Positions 48,071 through 58,480 of a stretch of 64,000 nucleotides of DNA are shown here, one piece after another. Source of the DNA: an uncultured Pelagibacteraceae bacterium (GTDB lineage: Bacteria > Pseudomonadota > Alphaproteobacteria > Pelagibacterales > Pelagibacteraceae); assembly GCA_902624315.1 (NCBI GenBank), contig CACNXC010000002.1:124001-188000 (forward strand). The letters run 5' to 3'. Position numbers and translations under genes: made by a program. Each line of letters opens with the position of its first letter. Within the stretch, counting starts at the first letter, position 1. The notes under the pieces are model-generated. The model had not been told where the DNA came from. It ran no database searches and saw only the letters and a list, made by a program, of their open reading frames with translations.

Positions 48071-48694
48071 ATGAAACAATTAAATTTACAAAAGCTTCAA
48101 AATGCCCTTCGAAAAAAATTTTTAAAAGTTGGAGTAAAAATGATTGGTCCTGAAACAATTTTTTTTTCAAAAGATACTAGGATAGGTAGGAATGTTATTA
48201 TAGAACCCTACGTGGTAATTGGTCCAAAAGTGAAAATAGGAAATAATGTTATAATTAAATCTTTTTCACATTTAGAAAATTGTAAAATAGAAAATAAAGT
48301 TGATATTGGACCATATGCTAGAATAAGGCCAGGTGTGGTTTTAAAAAGTGGTTCAAAAATTGGAAATTTTGTTGAAATTAAAAAAAGTACTTTAGGTGTA
48401 AACTCAAAAGTAAACCATTTAACATATATTGGTGATAGTAATATTGGTAAATCAGTCAATATTGGTGCTGGAACAATTACATGTAATTATGATGGAGTAA
48501 AAAAAAGTAAAACCAAAATAAAAGACAATGTATTTATCGGTTCAAATTCATCATTAGTAGCACCACTAACAATTGAAGAGGGCAGTGTTGTTGGAGCTGG
48601 TTCAGTAATTACAAAAAATGTAAAAAAAAAATCATTAGCACTCACAAGAAGTTTACAAACTGAGATTAAAAACTATAAAAGAAAGTCTAAATAG
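48071..48694 (+). CDS. Stand-alone GlmU C-terminal acetyltransferase (left-handed beta-helix) domain
   Basis: [60 protein letters not shown]; no nucleotidyltransferase domain. Confidence 0.88.
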   Translation: MKQLNLQKLQNALRKKFLKVGVKMIGPETIFFSKDTRIGRNVIIEPYVVIGPKVKIGNNVIIKSFSHLENCKIENKVDIGPYARIRPGVVLKSGSKIGNFVEIKKSTLGVNSKVNHLTYIGDSNIGKSVNIGAGTITCNYDGVKKSKTKIKDNVFIGSNSSLVAPLTIEEGSVVGAGSVITKNVKKKSLALTRSLQTEIKNYKRKSK

Positions 48695-48696
48695 TT

Positions 48697-50517
48697 ATGT
48701 GTGGAATAATTGGAATTAATAGCAATAAACCCGTATCAGCAACTATAATTAATTCTTTAAAAAAATTAGAATATAGAGGTTATGACTCAGCTGGAATAGC
48801 AACCTTATATGATGGATTAATAAATGAAGTAAAATATGAGGGCAGAGTAGAAAATTTGGAAAAAAATTCCTTAGTTCAAAGCATGGAGGGAACTATTGGT
48901 ATTGGTCATGTTCGATGGGCAACACATGGGCTCCCCAATAGTATTAATGCACACCCGCACTCTTCTCAGAATGTTTCTATTGTTCATAATGGAATTATTG
49001 AAAATTCAACAATTTTAAAAAAATTTTTAATTGGGAAAGGTCACAAATTTAAATCTCAAACTGATACAGAGGTAATAGTTCATTTAATTACTGAAAATCT
49101 TAAAACAGAAAACATTGTTAATTCAATTCAAAAAACTTTGAAATCTTTACATGGAAGCTTTGCACTTGGTATAATTTTTAAAGATCAACCAGATTTAATT
49201 GTTGGTGCAAGAAGAGGTTCACCATTAGCTGTTGGTTATGGTCCTAATGAAAATTATCTGGGTTCAGACTCCTATGCGCTTAAATCGATGACAAATAAAA
49301 TTACCTATTTAAATGATGGTGAATTTTGCATTATTAAAAAAGATCACGTTGAATTTTTTAGTGAGGAAGGAACCAAAATTAATAAAAAAGTTTTAGAATT
49401 GTCATCTACAGAAGAAAAATATGACAAAGGTGATTACAAACATTTTATGGCTAAAGAAATTGAAGAACAACCAAACACAATTAGAAATGGAATTAATGAG
49501 TATATTGATATGTCAAATAAAGATATTAATATTTATAACTTTCCTTGGAAAAGTAATGAGATTACATCAATAACCTTGATTGGATGTGGAACAGCGTATC
49601 ATTCATGTTTAATGGCAAAATATTGGTTTGAGGAAATAACGTCATTAGATGTTAATATAGATATAGCATCTGAATTTAGATACAGAAAAAATAGATTTAA
49701 GAAAGATACACTTTATGTATTTGTCTCACAATCTGGAGAAACAGCAGATACTTATGCTGCTTTAGATCTTTGTAAACAAAGCGGTGTTAAAACATGTGCA
49801 GTTGTTAATGTGGTGGAAAGCTCGATTGCAAGAGACTCTGAATTTGTATTACCAATACATTGTGGAACTGAAATAGGTGTTGCTTCAACTAAAGCTTTTC
49901 TTGGACAAATATTAATTTTATATATTTTAGCTTTAAAACTTGCTTTATTGAGAAAAGATATTGAAAAGACTCATTTTGAAAATAAAATTAATGATCTTAA
50001 AAATTTACCAAAACTTGTTGAGCAAACATTATTGATAGATAACAAAATACAAACAATTTCAAATACTTTTAATGATGCAAAGGGTTCTATGTTTTTGGGA
50101 CGTGGTTTTTCTTATCCGATTGCTCTTGAAGGTGCATTAAAACTTAAGGAACTTTCATACATTCATGCAGAGGGGTATCCTGCAGGAGAAATGAAACATG
50201 GACCTCTTGCCTTAATAGAGGAGGGTATGCCAGTTGTAGTTTTGGCTCCAAGAGATAATTATTATAAAAAAACAATTTCAAATATGCAGGAGGTAATTGC
50301 AAGGGGGGCTAAAGTTTTATTGATCACAAATAAAAGTAAAGATGAGGTAATTTCAGAAAATATTTGGGAGAAAATCGAGGTTGAAAGCACTAATGAGGAC
50401 CTACTACCTTTTCTTTTAACCATTCCGTTGCAAAAATTAGCTTATTATTCAGCGCTAAAAAAAGGTTATGATATAGATAAGCCCAGAAATTTAGCAAAGT
50501 CAGTAACTGTAGAGTAA
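48697..50517 (+). CDS. glmS: Glutamine--fructose-6-phosphate aminotransferase
   Basis: MCGIIGINSNKPV, LEYRGYDSAGIA, two SIS domains, C-terminal DKPRNLAKSVTVE. Confidence 0.97.
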   Translation: MCGIIGINSNKPVSATIINSLKKLEYRGYDSAGIATLYDGLINEVKYEGRVENLEKNSLVQSMEGTIGIGHVRWATHGLPNSINAHPHSSQNVSIVHNGIIENSTILKKFLIGKGHKFKSQTDTEVIVHLITENLKTENIVNSIQKTLKSLHGSFALGIIFKDQPDLIVGARRGSPLAVGYGPNENYLGSDSYALKSMTNKITYLNDGEFCIIKKDHVEFFSEEGTKINKKVLELSSTEEKYDKGDYKHFMAKEIEEQPNTIRNGINEYIDMSNKDINIYNFPWKSNEITSITLIGCGTAYHSCLMAKYWFEEITSLDVNIDIASEFRYRKNRFKKDTLYVFVSQSGETADTYAALDLCKQSGVKTCAVVNVVESSIARDSEFVLPIHCGTEIGVASTKAFLGQILILYILALKLALLRKDIEKTHFENKINDLKNLPKLVEQTLLIDNKIQTISNTFNDAKGSMFLGRGFSYPIALEGALKLKELSYIHAEGYPAGEMKHGPLALIEEGMPVVVLAPRDNYYKKTISNMQEVIARGAKVLLITNKSKDEVISENIWEKIEVESTNEDLLPFLLTIPLQKLAYYSALKKGYDIDKPRNLAKSVTVE

Positions 50518-50521
50518 AAAT

Positions 50522-51337
50522 TTGTTTAAAATAAACTTTAATAATGAAAAAGTAGAGTTTCATAGATTAGCTGTAACTGCAAAAAAAAATAAATTAAATC
50601 ACAAAGAGTGCTTGATGCAGGCCTTTAATCAAAACGTTTTGGTAGAAGATAATAAAGATTTATTAAAAAATTTTATTGATAGTTTTGATAAAATAGAAAA
50701 AGTTTATTCTCAATTATATCAAGATGCTTTCGCATCATTTTTAATAGGAGATAAATATGAAAAAAGTTATCTTGAATTTGGCGCTACTGATGGTTTAGAT
50801 TTATCAAATTCTTATTTACTTGAAAACTCATATAATTGGAAAGGTGTGTTATCAGAACCAAGTGTTCAGTGGCACGAATTATTAAAAAAAAACAGAAATA
50901 ATACTCAAATAATAACAAAGTGTATTTGGAAAGAGTCAGGAAAAAAATTGGATTTTTTTATGTCAGATAATGGTGAACTTTCTACTTTAAAAGATTTCGT
51001 TGAAAGTGATAAAACTTCAATGCCAGGTAATACTGATTTAAGAAAAAAAAGTGGAAAAATGATTTCTGTTGAAACAATATCTTTAAATGACGTAATAAAA
51101 GAATATTTTCGTGATATTTGTCCATCTTATATATCTATTGATACCGAAGGTTCAGAGTATGAGATTTTAAAATCATTTAACTTAAATAAATTTAGACCAA
51201 AATTTTTTACTATTGAGCACAATTTCACAGAAAATGAGTCAAAAATTGATGAACTTTTAATTATTAATGGTTATGTGAGAATTTTTAGAAAATTAACTAG
51301 TTTTGATGCTTGGTATATTCAAAAAGAAGATCTTTAA
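50522..51337 (+). CDS. FkbM family methyltransferase (TTG start)
   Basis: YLEFGATDGLDLSNSYLLE, ISIDTEGSEYEILKSF. Confidence 0.85.
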   Translation: MFKINFNNEKVEFHRLAVTAKKNKLNHKECLMQAFNQNVLVEDNKDLLKNFIDSFDKIEKVYSQLYQDAFASFLIGDKYEKSYLEFGATDGLDLSNSYLLENSYNWKGVLSEPSVQWHELLKKNRNNTQIITKCIWKESGKKLDFFMSDNGELSTLKDFVESDKTSMPGNTDLRKKSGKMISVETISLNDVIKEYFRDICPSYISIDTEGSEYEILKSFNLNKFRPKFFTIEHNFTENESKIDELLIINGYVRIFRKLTSFDAWYIQKEDL

Positions 51338-51383
51338 TTGGATAAGTTGAATAATAATAAAATTCTGATACAACAATCTTGAG

Positions 51384-52769
51384 TTGAATATGAAAAATTG
51401 GAAAGTAAATAGTTGGAGAAAATATCCAGTTAAACATATCCCGGAATATCCGGATAAAAAAGAATTGGATCAAGTTTTGAATAAAATTAAAACTTTTCCA
51501 CCTTTGGTTTTTGCTGGAGAAACAAGACATTTGAAACAACAACTTGCTGAAGTTGTGGATGGAAAAGCTTTTTTATTACAAGGTGGAGATTGTGCTGAGA
51601 GTTTTGCAGAATTTCATCCTGACAATATAAGAGATACATTTAAAGTTATTCTTCAAATGTCCTTAGTATTAACTTACTCAGCATCGTTACCGGTTGTTAA
51701 ACTTGGAAGGATAGCTGGTCAGTTTTCAAAACCAAGAAGTGCTCCTACTGAAATACAGGGCGGTAAAGAATTACCAAGTTATTTAGGTGACAATATAAAT
51801 GCTATCGATTTTACAGAAAAAGCAAGAAGACCAGATCCAAAAAGAATGTTCAAAGCTTATTCACAATCAGCATCAACTCTAAATATTTTAAGAGCTTTTT
51901 CTAAAGGAGGTTTTGCAGATCTAAATAAAGTCCATCTATGGAACTTAGATTATATTAAGAAAAGTCCTCAAGCTAAAAAATTTAAAGAGTTAGAGGATAA
52001 AATTGCCGATGCATTAGCATTCATGGAAGCTTGTGGAATAACTTCAGATTTTAATAATAGATTATATACAGTTAATTTCTGGACCTCACATGAAGCTTTA
52101 CATTTACCTTTCGAGGAAAGCATGACTAGAATTGATTCTACTACTGGAGAATACCATGATACCTCAGCTCACTTTGTCTGGATTGGGGACAGAACAAGAC
52201 AGATTGATGGTGGACATGTAGAATTTTGTAAAGGAATTGAAAATCCCATAGGAATAAAATGTGGACCAACTTCTAAGCCAGACGAAATTGCAAAAATTTG
52301 TGAATTAATTAATCCAAATAATGAAAAGGGGAAAATTACATTAATATCTAGATTTGGTCATAAAAATGTTGAGAAATTTTTACCAAAATTAATTAGAGGA
52401 ATTAAAAAAGAAGGTTTAAATGTTGTTTGGTCATGTGATCCAATGCATGGAAATACAATTAAATCAACAACAGGTTTTAAAACAAGACCGTTTAATGATG
52501 TTGTTAGTGAGGTTAAAAATGTATTTGCTGTTCACCAGTCTGAAGGTTCATATGCTGGTGGTTTACACGTTGAAATGACTGGACAAGATGTGACAGAGTG
52601 TACAGGGGGTGCAAGAAAAATATCTGATGCTGACTTATCCAGTAGATATCACACTCATTGTGATCCTCGTTTAAACTCAGATCAAGCAATTGAATTAGCA
52701 TTTTTAATTTCTGATGAGATTAAAAAGAATAGCAGCTATTCAAAAAATGCTATTCAAGCGGCATCTTAG
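51384..52769 (+). CDS. Class II 3-deoxy-7-phosphoheptulonate synthase
   Basis: PPLVFAGETRHLKQQLAEV, FLLQGGDCAESF, WSCDPMHGNT. Confidence 0.97.
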   Translation: MNMKNWKVNSWRKYPVKHIPEYPDKKELDQVLNKIKTFPPLVFAGETRHLKQQLAEVVDGKAFLLQGGDCAESFAEFHPDNIRDTFKVILQMSLVLTYSASLPVVKLGRIAGQFSKPRSAPTEIQGGKELPSYLGDNINAIDFTEKARRPDPKRMFKAYSQSASTLNILRAFSKGGFADLNKVHLWNLDYIKKSPQAKKFKELEDKIADALAFMEACGITSDFNNRLYTVNFWTSHEALHLPFEESMTRIDSTTGEYHDTSAHFVWIGDRTRQIDGGHVEFCKGIENPIGIKCGPTSKPDEIAKICELINPNNEKGKITLISRFGHKNVEKFLPKLIRGIKKEGLNVVWSCDPMHGNTIKSTTGFKTRPFNDVVSEVKNVFAVHQSEGSYAGGLHVEMTGQDVTECTGGARKISDADLSSRYHTHCDPRLNSDQAIELAFLISDEIKKNSSYSKNAIQAAS

Positions 52770-52808
52770 ACTGTTGTTTTCAAATCAATATAAATTAAAT
52801 AATAAGCT

Positions 52809-53546
52809 ATGAACCCTGGAGAAAAAGTAAAATATATATCAAATTGGATCAAGAGTTATGTTGATCAAATGCCAAATAAAGCTCAATCTTTAGTGATTGG
52901 TATCTCAGGAGGTATTGACTCCTCTGTCTCAAGTACTTTAAGTGCAATGACAGGTTTAAAAACAATCGTTTTAACTATGCCAATAAAACAAAAAGTAAAT
53001 CAGCATGATTTAAGCTTAAAGCACCAAGAGTGGTTAACAAAAAAATTTAAAAATGTTGAAGCTTATACTATTAGTTTAGATAAATTATTTGAAACATTTT
53101 CATCTACTTTAAATAAGTTTGACAATGAGCATGGTTATGCGAATTCTAGAGCAAGGTTAAGAATGACAACTCTTTACCAAGTAGCTGCAGCTAACAAAGG
53201 TATTGTTGTTGGAACTGGAAATAAAGTTGAAGATTTTGGTGTTGGTTTTTACACAAAATATGGTGATGGAGGTGTTGATATTTCCCCAATAGCAGACTGT
53301 AACAAAACAGAAGTATGGGAATTAGGTAAAGAACTTGGAATATTAAAAGAGATAATTGATGCTCCACCAACTGATGGATTGTGGGATGATGGCAGAACAG
53401 ATGAGGGTCAATTAGGATTTAATTATAGTGAGTTAGAAGATGCAATGAGCAACCCGAACTCACCACACAGAGACCAATACGAAAAAATTAGAAATCAAAA
53501 CTTGCATAAAATGGAGCCTATTCCAGTTTGCAAGATTCCTAGTTAA
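52809..53546 (+). CDS. nadE: NAD+ synthase (ammonia-dependent)
   Basis: LVIGISGGIDSSVSSTL, KYGDGGVDISPIADCNKTEVWELG. Confidence 0.93.
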   Translation: MNPGEKVKYISNWIKSYVDQMPNKAQSLVIGISGGIDSSVSSTLSAMTGLKTIVLTMPIKQKVNQHDLSLKHQEWLTKKFKNVEAYTISLDKLFETFSSTLNKFDNEHGYANSRARLRMTTLYQVAAANKGIVVGTGNKVEDFGVGFYTKYGDGGVDISPIADCNKTEVWELGKELGILKEIIDAPPTDGLWDDGRTDEGQLGFNYSELEDAMSNPNSPHRDQYEKIRNQNLHKMEPIPVCKIPS

Positions 53547-53594
53547 TCAATTAGATTAACAAATCACCAAATAAGGTATATTTCTTAATCATAG

Positions 53595-54941
53595 ATGATG
53601 GATATTTTTTTAACAAACAATTTAACAAATAAAAAAGAGCAATTCATTCCAAAAGATAGAGAAAAAATAGGAATGTATGTTTGCGGACCTACTGTATATG
53701 ATGATCCACATATTGGTAATGCAAGACCTTTAGTTGTTTTTGATATCTTATTTAGAATACTTAAAAATAATTTTTCAAAAGTAACTTATGTTAGAAATAT
53801 AACTGATATTGATGATAAAATTATCAAATCGTCTCAAGAACAAAAAATTTCCACAAAAGAACTTACTGAAAAAGTGACTTCAAGCTTTTTAAAAGATTGT
53901 GAATTTTTAAATTGTGAAAATCCAACTCATCAACCTAAAGCTACCGAACATATAGACCTAATGATAGAGATGATTACAGAACTTATTGAAAAAGGTTTTG
54001 CTTATGAAAATCAAAAACATGTATATTTTGAAGTAAACAAATTTGCTGATTATGGAAAATTATCAAATAAAAATTTAGACGAGTTGATTGCTGGATCAAG
54101 AATAGAAATTAGTGAAAATAAAAAAAATTCTGAGGATTTTGTTTTATGGAAACCGTCAACTGATGATGAACCTTACTGGGAGTCTCCCTGGGGAAAAGGT
54201 AGACCTGGTTGGCATTTAGAATGTTCTGCAATGTCTAAAAAATTTTTGGGCAATGAATTTGATATTCACGGGGGCGGTATAGATTTAATTTTTCCACATC
54301 ACGAAAATGAAATTGCTCAATCTAGATGTGCAAATGAAACAAAAGTTTTTGCAAAATATTGGATCCATAACGCGTTTATCACAATGTCTAATGAGAAAAT
54401 GGCTAAGTCCCAAGGAAATATCTTAAAGATTAAAGATTTTAGAAATAAGATTAGTGGTCAGATTATTAGATTGGCTCTAATGAGCACACATTACAAACAA
54501 CCACTTGATTGGAATGATAAGTTATTAAGTGATTGTGAAAATACTTTAGACAAATGGTACAGAGTCTATTCATCTGATTTAAAATCAATTAAAGTTCCAG
54601 ATAAAATTTTAAAGCCATTATATGAAGATTTGAACACACCTGGTTATATTGCAAACCTTCACAATTTATTTGAAAAAGCCACTAAAGGTGAAGGCATAGA
54701 CTTATTCATATCAGCATGTAAATTTATAGGTTTGATGAATGAAAGTACTGAGCAATGGAATGACTTTAAAAAGAATAAAGCATCTATTAGTGAGTCTGAA
54801 ATTAAAAACATGCTTAGTTTAAGAGATAAAGCTAGAGAAAATAAGAATTATAAAGAAGCAGATAGAATTAGAGATGAACTTTATGACAAAGGTGTTTTAA
54901 TAGAAGACAAAGATGGTAAAACACTCTGGAAATTTAAATGA
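53595..54941 (+). CDS. cysS: Cysteinyl-tRNA synthetase
   Basis: MYVCGPTVYDDPHIGNARP, GWHLECSAMS, KMAKSQGN (KMSKS-like). Confidence 0.97.
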   Translation: MMDIFLTNNLTNKKEQFIPKDREKIGMYVCGPTVYDDPHIGNARPLVVFDILFRILKNNFSKVTYVRNITDIDDKIIKSSQEQKISTKELTEKVTSSFLKDCEFLNCENPTHQPKATEHIDLMIEMITELIEKGFAYENQKHVYFEVNKFADYGKLSNKNLDELIAGSRIEISENKKNSEDFVLWKPSTDDEPYWESPWGKGRPGWHLECSAMSKKFLGNEFDIHGGGIDLIFPHHENEIAQSRCANETKVFAKYWIHNAFITMSNEKMAKSQGNILKIKDFRNKISGQIIRLALMSTHYKQPLDWNDKLLSDCENTLDKWYRVYSSDLKSIKVPDKILKPLYEDLNTPGYIANLHNLFEKATKGEGIDLFISACKFIGLMNESTEQWNDFKKNKASISESEIKNMLSLRDKARENKNYKEADRIRDELYDKGVLIEDKDGKTLWKFK

Positions 54942-56539
54942 GCAAAGAAAGATTATACATATTTGATACAACTCTTAGAGATGGAGCTCAAACTCAGGGT
55001 GTTGACTTTTCTTTGGAGGATAAAGAAAAAATCGCCTCAGCTTTAGATAATTTAGGTGTTGATTATATTGAAGCAGGATGGCCTGGTGCTAATCCAACAG
55101 ATACAGAATTTTTTCAAAAGAAACATAATTTTAAAAACTCAAAGCTAACATCTTTTGGGATGACTAAAAGATCTGGAAGAAGTGCAGAAAATGATACTGG
55201 TTTATCAGCACTCATGAATTCAAATACCTCTGCTGTTTGTTTGGTAGGAAAGTCCTGGGATTTTCATGTTGATGTAGCTTTAGGAATAACAAATGATGAA
55301 AATTTAGATAATATTTCTGAAAGTGCCAAACATTTTGTAAAAGCAAAAAAAGAATTCATGTTTGATGCAGAGCATTTTTTTGATGGTTATAAAGCAAATC
55401 CAAAATATGCATTGTCTTGTATAAAGGCTGCATATGATCAAGGTGCAAGATGGATCGTTTTATGTGATACGAATGGAGGAACATTGCCTCACGAAGTTAC
55501 ACAAATAATTACCGAAGTTTCTAAAGTTGTTCCAGGAAAGAACCTGGGAATCCATGCACATAATGATACTGGCAATGCAGTTGCAAATTCATTAGCTGCA
55601 GTATTATCTGGAGTGAGACAAATTCAAGGAACAATCAATGGTTTGGGTGAAAGATGTGGTAATGCGAATTTAATGTCATTGATTCCAACATTTTTTTTGA
55701 AAAAAGATTTCTCATCTCAATTTGAAATCAGTATTAAATCAGAAAACATTAAAAATTTAACTGAATGTTCACGACTATTAGATGAAATTTTAAACAGAAA
55801 ACCTAATCAGCATTTACCTTATGTTGGTGCTGCAGCATTTTCACATAAAGGAGGATTACATGTTTCTGCTGTGCAAAAAGATCCAAAAACTTATGAGCAT
55901 ATCAATCCAGAGGAAGTTGGTAATACTAGAAATATTGTTGTTTCAGATCAATCTGGAAAATCAAATATAATATCTAGATTAAAGAGTATCAAAATTAACA
56001 TTGAGGAAAGTGATCCAAAAATCAAAAAGTTATTAGACGAAGTCAAGGATAGAGAATTTATTGGCTATAGTTATGATGGGGCTGATGCCTCGTTTGAGTT
56101 GTTAGCTAGAAGAATTATTGGAGAAATACCAAGGTATATTTCAATTAATGAATATGATGTTTCTGTTAAAAAAAATAAGTCTGGAGAAATAGTTTCTTCT
56201 GCAAAAGCTCAATTAGAAGTGGATGGAGAAAAAATTATGTGCGAAGGAGAGGGGAATGGACCAGTGAATGCATTAGATAATGCTATTAGACAAAACGTTG
56301 ATAGACTGGCAAAATATTCAAAATATCTTAAAGATTTAAAACTTGTTGATTATAAAGTAAGAATTCTAAATACAGGAACAGAGGCTGTTACCAGAGTGTC
56401 TATTGAAAGCACAGACTCAAAGGGACAGAATTGGTTTACTATTGGTGTATCGACAAACATAATTGATGCTTCGTTTAAAGCATTAATTGATAGTTTGGAT
56501 TATAAATTATTTAAAGATAATGCTCCAGCTAGTAAATAG
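54938..56539 (+). CDS. cimA: Citramalate synthase
   Basis: LYIFDTTLRDGAQTQGVDFSLEDK, GLGERCGNANLMSLIPT. Confidence 0.95.
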   Translation: MSKERLYIFDTTLRDGAQTQGVDFSLEDKEKIASALDNLGVDYIEAGWPGANPTDTEFFQKKHNFKNSKLTSFGMTKRSGRSAENDTGLSALMNSNTSAVCLVGKSWDFHVDVALGITNDENLDNISESAKHFVKAKKEFMFDAEHFFDGYKANPKYALSCIKAAYDQGARWIVLCDTNGGTLPHEVTQIITEVSKVVPGKNLGIHAHNDTGNAVANSLAAVLSGVRQIQGTINGLGERCGNANLMSLIPTFFLKKDFSSQFEISIKSENIKNLTECSRLLDEILNRKPNQHLPYVGAAAFSHKGGLHVSAVQKDPKTYEHINPEEVGNTRNIVVSDQSGKSNIISRLKSIKINIEESDPKIKKLLDEVKDREFIGYSYDGADASFELLARRIIGEIPRYISINEYDVSVKKNKSGEIVSSAKAQLEVDGEKIMCEGEGNGPVNALDNAIRQNVDRLAKYSKYLKDLKLVDYKVRILNTGTEAVTRVSIESTDSKGQNWFTIGVSTNIIDASFKALIDSLDYKLFKDNAPASK

Positions 56540-57253
56540 ATGTGTAAAAATAACATCTCATTTATTTTACACAAACCTCAATTGTCAGAAAATATTGGTG
56601 CATGTGCTAGAGCAATAAAAAATTTTGATTTTAAAAAATTAGTTTTAATAAATCCAAAGCCTATTTTTCCAAATGATAAAATCTTAGCCACATCAGTTGG
56701 TGCAAAAGACGTCATTAATCAAAGTAAAAAATACGATAATTTAGAAAAAGCTTTAGAAAAGATTGACATTTTAATTGCTACTTCAGCAAGATTTAGAAAT
56801 AAGAATATAAAACATATTAATTTAGAAGACTTAAAAAAGATTAATTTTAAGAAGAAGGTTGGTTTTTTATTTGGGTCAGAAGCATCAGGTTTATCAAATG
56901 ATGAAGTTAGTTATGCCAATTACACTTTACAAATACCAAGTAATCCAAATTTCAAGTCTTTAAACTTATCTCATAGTTTAATTATAATTGCACAATATGT
57001 AGATAGTCTTATTAAATTAAAAAAAATTCCGTTTAAAAAATCAAAAAAGGTTAAATCAGCAAGTAAAAAAGAAATTCAATCAATGTTAGGCCTTTGCATT
57101 AAAAATTTAGATGAAATAAATTTTTTTAGACCTAAAGAGAAGAGACCCAAAATGCTAGAAAACCTTAGAAACATTTTTTACAAAATGGACTTATCTGATA
57201 AAGAAACACGTATATTATCTGGTGTATTTGCAAGTTTGGGTAAAAAACGTTGA
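56540..57253 (+). CDS. SpoU/TrmH-family RNA methyltransferase (TrmJ-like)
   Basis: FILHKPQLSENIGACARAIKNF, FLFGSEASGLSNDEVSYA, SLNLSHSLIIIA. Confidence 0.9.
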   Translation: MCKNNISFILHKPQLSENIGACARAIKNFDFKKLVLINPKPIFPNDKILATSVGAKDVINQSKKYDNLEKALEKIDILIATSARFRNKNIKHINLEDLKKINFKKKVGFLFGSEASGLSNDEVSYANYTLQIPSNPNFKSLNLSHSLIIIAQYVDSLIKLKKIPFKKSKKVKSASKKEIQSMLGLCIKNLDEINFFRPKEKRPKMLENLRNIFYKMDLSDKETRILSGVFASLGKKR

Positions 57254-57281
57254 TTGACAAAATAATGAGTAAGTTTATAAA
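57254..57281 (+). promoter_or_regulatory. Sigma70-like promoter TTGACA-N16-TATAAA for rpsD
   Basis: TTGACA 57254-57259, TATAAA 57276-57281. Confidence 0.65.
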
Positions 57282-57293
57282 GCCCTCTATTAA

Positions 57294-57911
57294 ATGACTA
57301 AAAGATTAAACTCTAAACATAAAGTTGACAGAAGATTAAAAGTAAATCTCTGGGGAAGACCTAAAAGCCCGTTTAATACAAGAGCCTATGGACCAGGACA
57401 ACATGGTCAAACGAAAACTTCAAAACCTTCTGATTATGGAATTCAGCTACAAGCAAAACAAAAACTAAAAGCTTATTATGGAAATATTAATGAGAGACAA
57501 TTTAGAAATATTTATAAAAAAGCTAGTATGCTTAAAGGTGACACGAGTGAAAACCTAATTGGTTTATTGGAAAGAAGATTAGATGCAGTGATATATAGGG
57601 CAAAGTTTGCAACTACAATTTTTTCTGCAAGACAATTAATCAACCATGGACATGTAAAAGTTAATGGAAAAAAAGTAAATATTTCTAGTTATTCTGTTAG
57701 AGAAGAAGACTCTATAGAAATTAGAGATAAGTCAAAACAACTTGCAATAATCGACATTGCATTAGCTAGTAAAGAGAGAGAAGCTCCAGAATATATTCAA
57801 ATGGATGAAAAAAATAAAAAATTTAAGTTTGTTAGAATTCCAAAATTTGAGGAAGTACCATACCCAGTTGTTATGGAGCCAAATTTAGTAATTGAATATT
57901 ACTCTAGATAA
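57294..57911 (+). CDS. rpsD: 30S ribosomal protein S4
   Basis: [40 protein letters not shown]. Confidence 0.98.
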   Translation: MTKRLNSKHKVDRRLKVNLWGRPKSPFNTRAYGPGQHGQTKTSKPSDYGIQLQAKQKLKAYYGNINERQFRNIYKKASMLKGDTSENLIGLLERRLDAVIYRAKFATTIFSARQLINHGHVKVNGKKVNISSYSVREEDSIEIRDKSKQLAIIDIALASKEREAPEYIQMDEKNKKFKFVRIPKFEEVPYPVVMEPNLVIEYYSR

Positions 57912-57914
57912 TAA

Positions 57915-58247
57915 TTATTTTTTATAGTTAATACCTTTATCATCAAATACTTTTTTTAATTCTCCACTTTCATACATTTCTTTGATGATATCACATCCAC
58001 CTATAAATTCTTTTTTGATGTAAAGTTGAGGGATTGTTGGCCAATCACTAAAAACTTTAATTCCATCTCTCAAAGATTGATCTTCTAATACATTTACACC
58101 TTTAAAATTTATTTCTAATATTTTAAGTATATTTGAGACAGTCATTGAAAAACCACATTGTGGTTGATCTGGAGTGCCTTTCATAAAAAGGCATACATCA
58201 TTAGTATCAATATGATTTTGAATTAAACTTTTTGTTTGATCATCCAT
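57915..58247 (-). CDS. grxD: Monothiol glutaredoxin (Grx4 family)
   Basis: VCLFMKGTPDQPQCGFSM, WPTIPQLYIKKEFIGGCDII. Confidence 0.96.
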   Translation of the reverse strand: MDDQTKSLIQNHIDTNDVCLFMKGTPDQPQCGFSMTVSNILKILEINFKGVNVLEDQSLRDGIKVFSDWPTIPQLYIKKEFIGGCDIIKEMYESGELKKVFDDKGINYKK

Positions 58248-58477
58248 TATTGTTCCTTTGTTTTAATTGCTAAAGCGTGTAGTTCATTTCCCATCTTACC
58301 TTTTAATGAATTATAAACCATTTTATGTTGTTCAATTTTACTTTTACCTGCAAATTGAGAAGATATTATAGTCGCTGAATAATGATTACCATCTCCAGCT
58401 AGATCTTGAATATCAATTACTGCATCTGGCATAGCTTCTTTGATATATTTTTCGATTTCTTTTAAATCCATTGCCAT
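58247..58477 (-). CDS. BolA family protein
   Basis: DGNHYSATIISSQFAGKSKIEQHKMVYNSLKGKMGNELHALAIKT. Confidence 0.95.
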   Translation of the reverse strand: MAMDLKEIEKYIKEAMPDAVIDIQDLAGDGNHYSATIISSQFAGKSKIEQHKMVYNSLKGKMGNELHALAIKTKEQ

Positions 58478-58480
58478 TTT

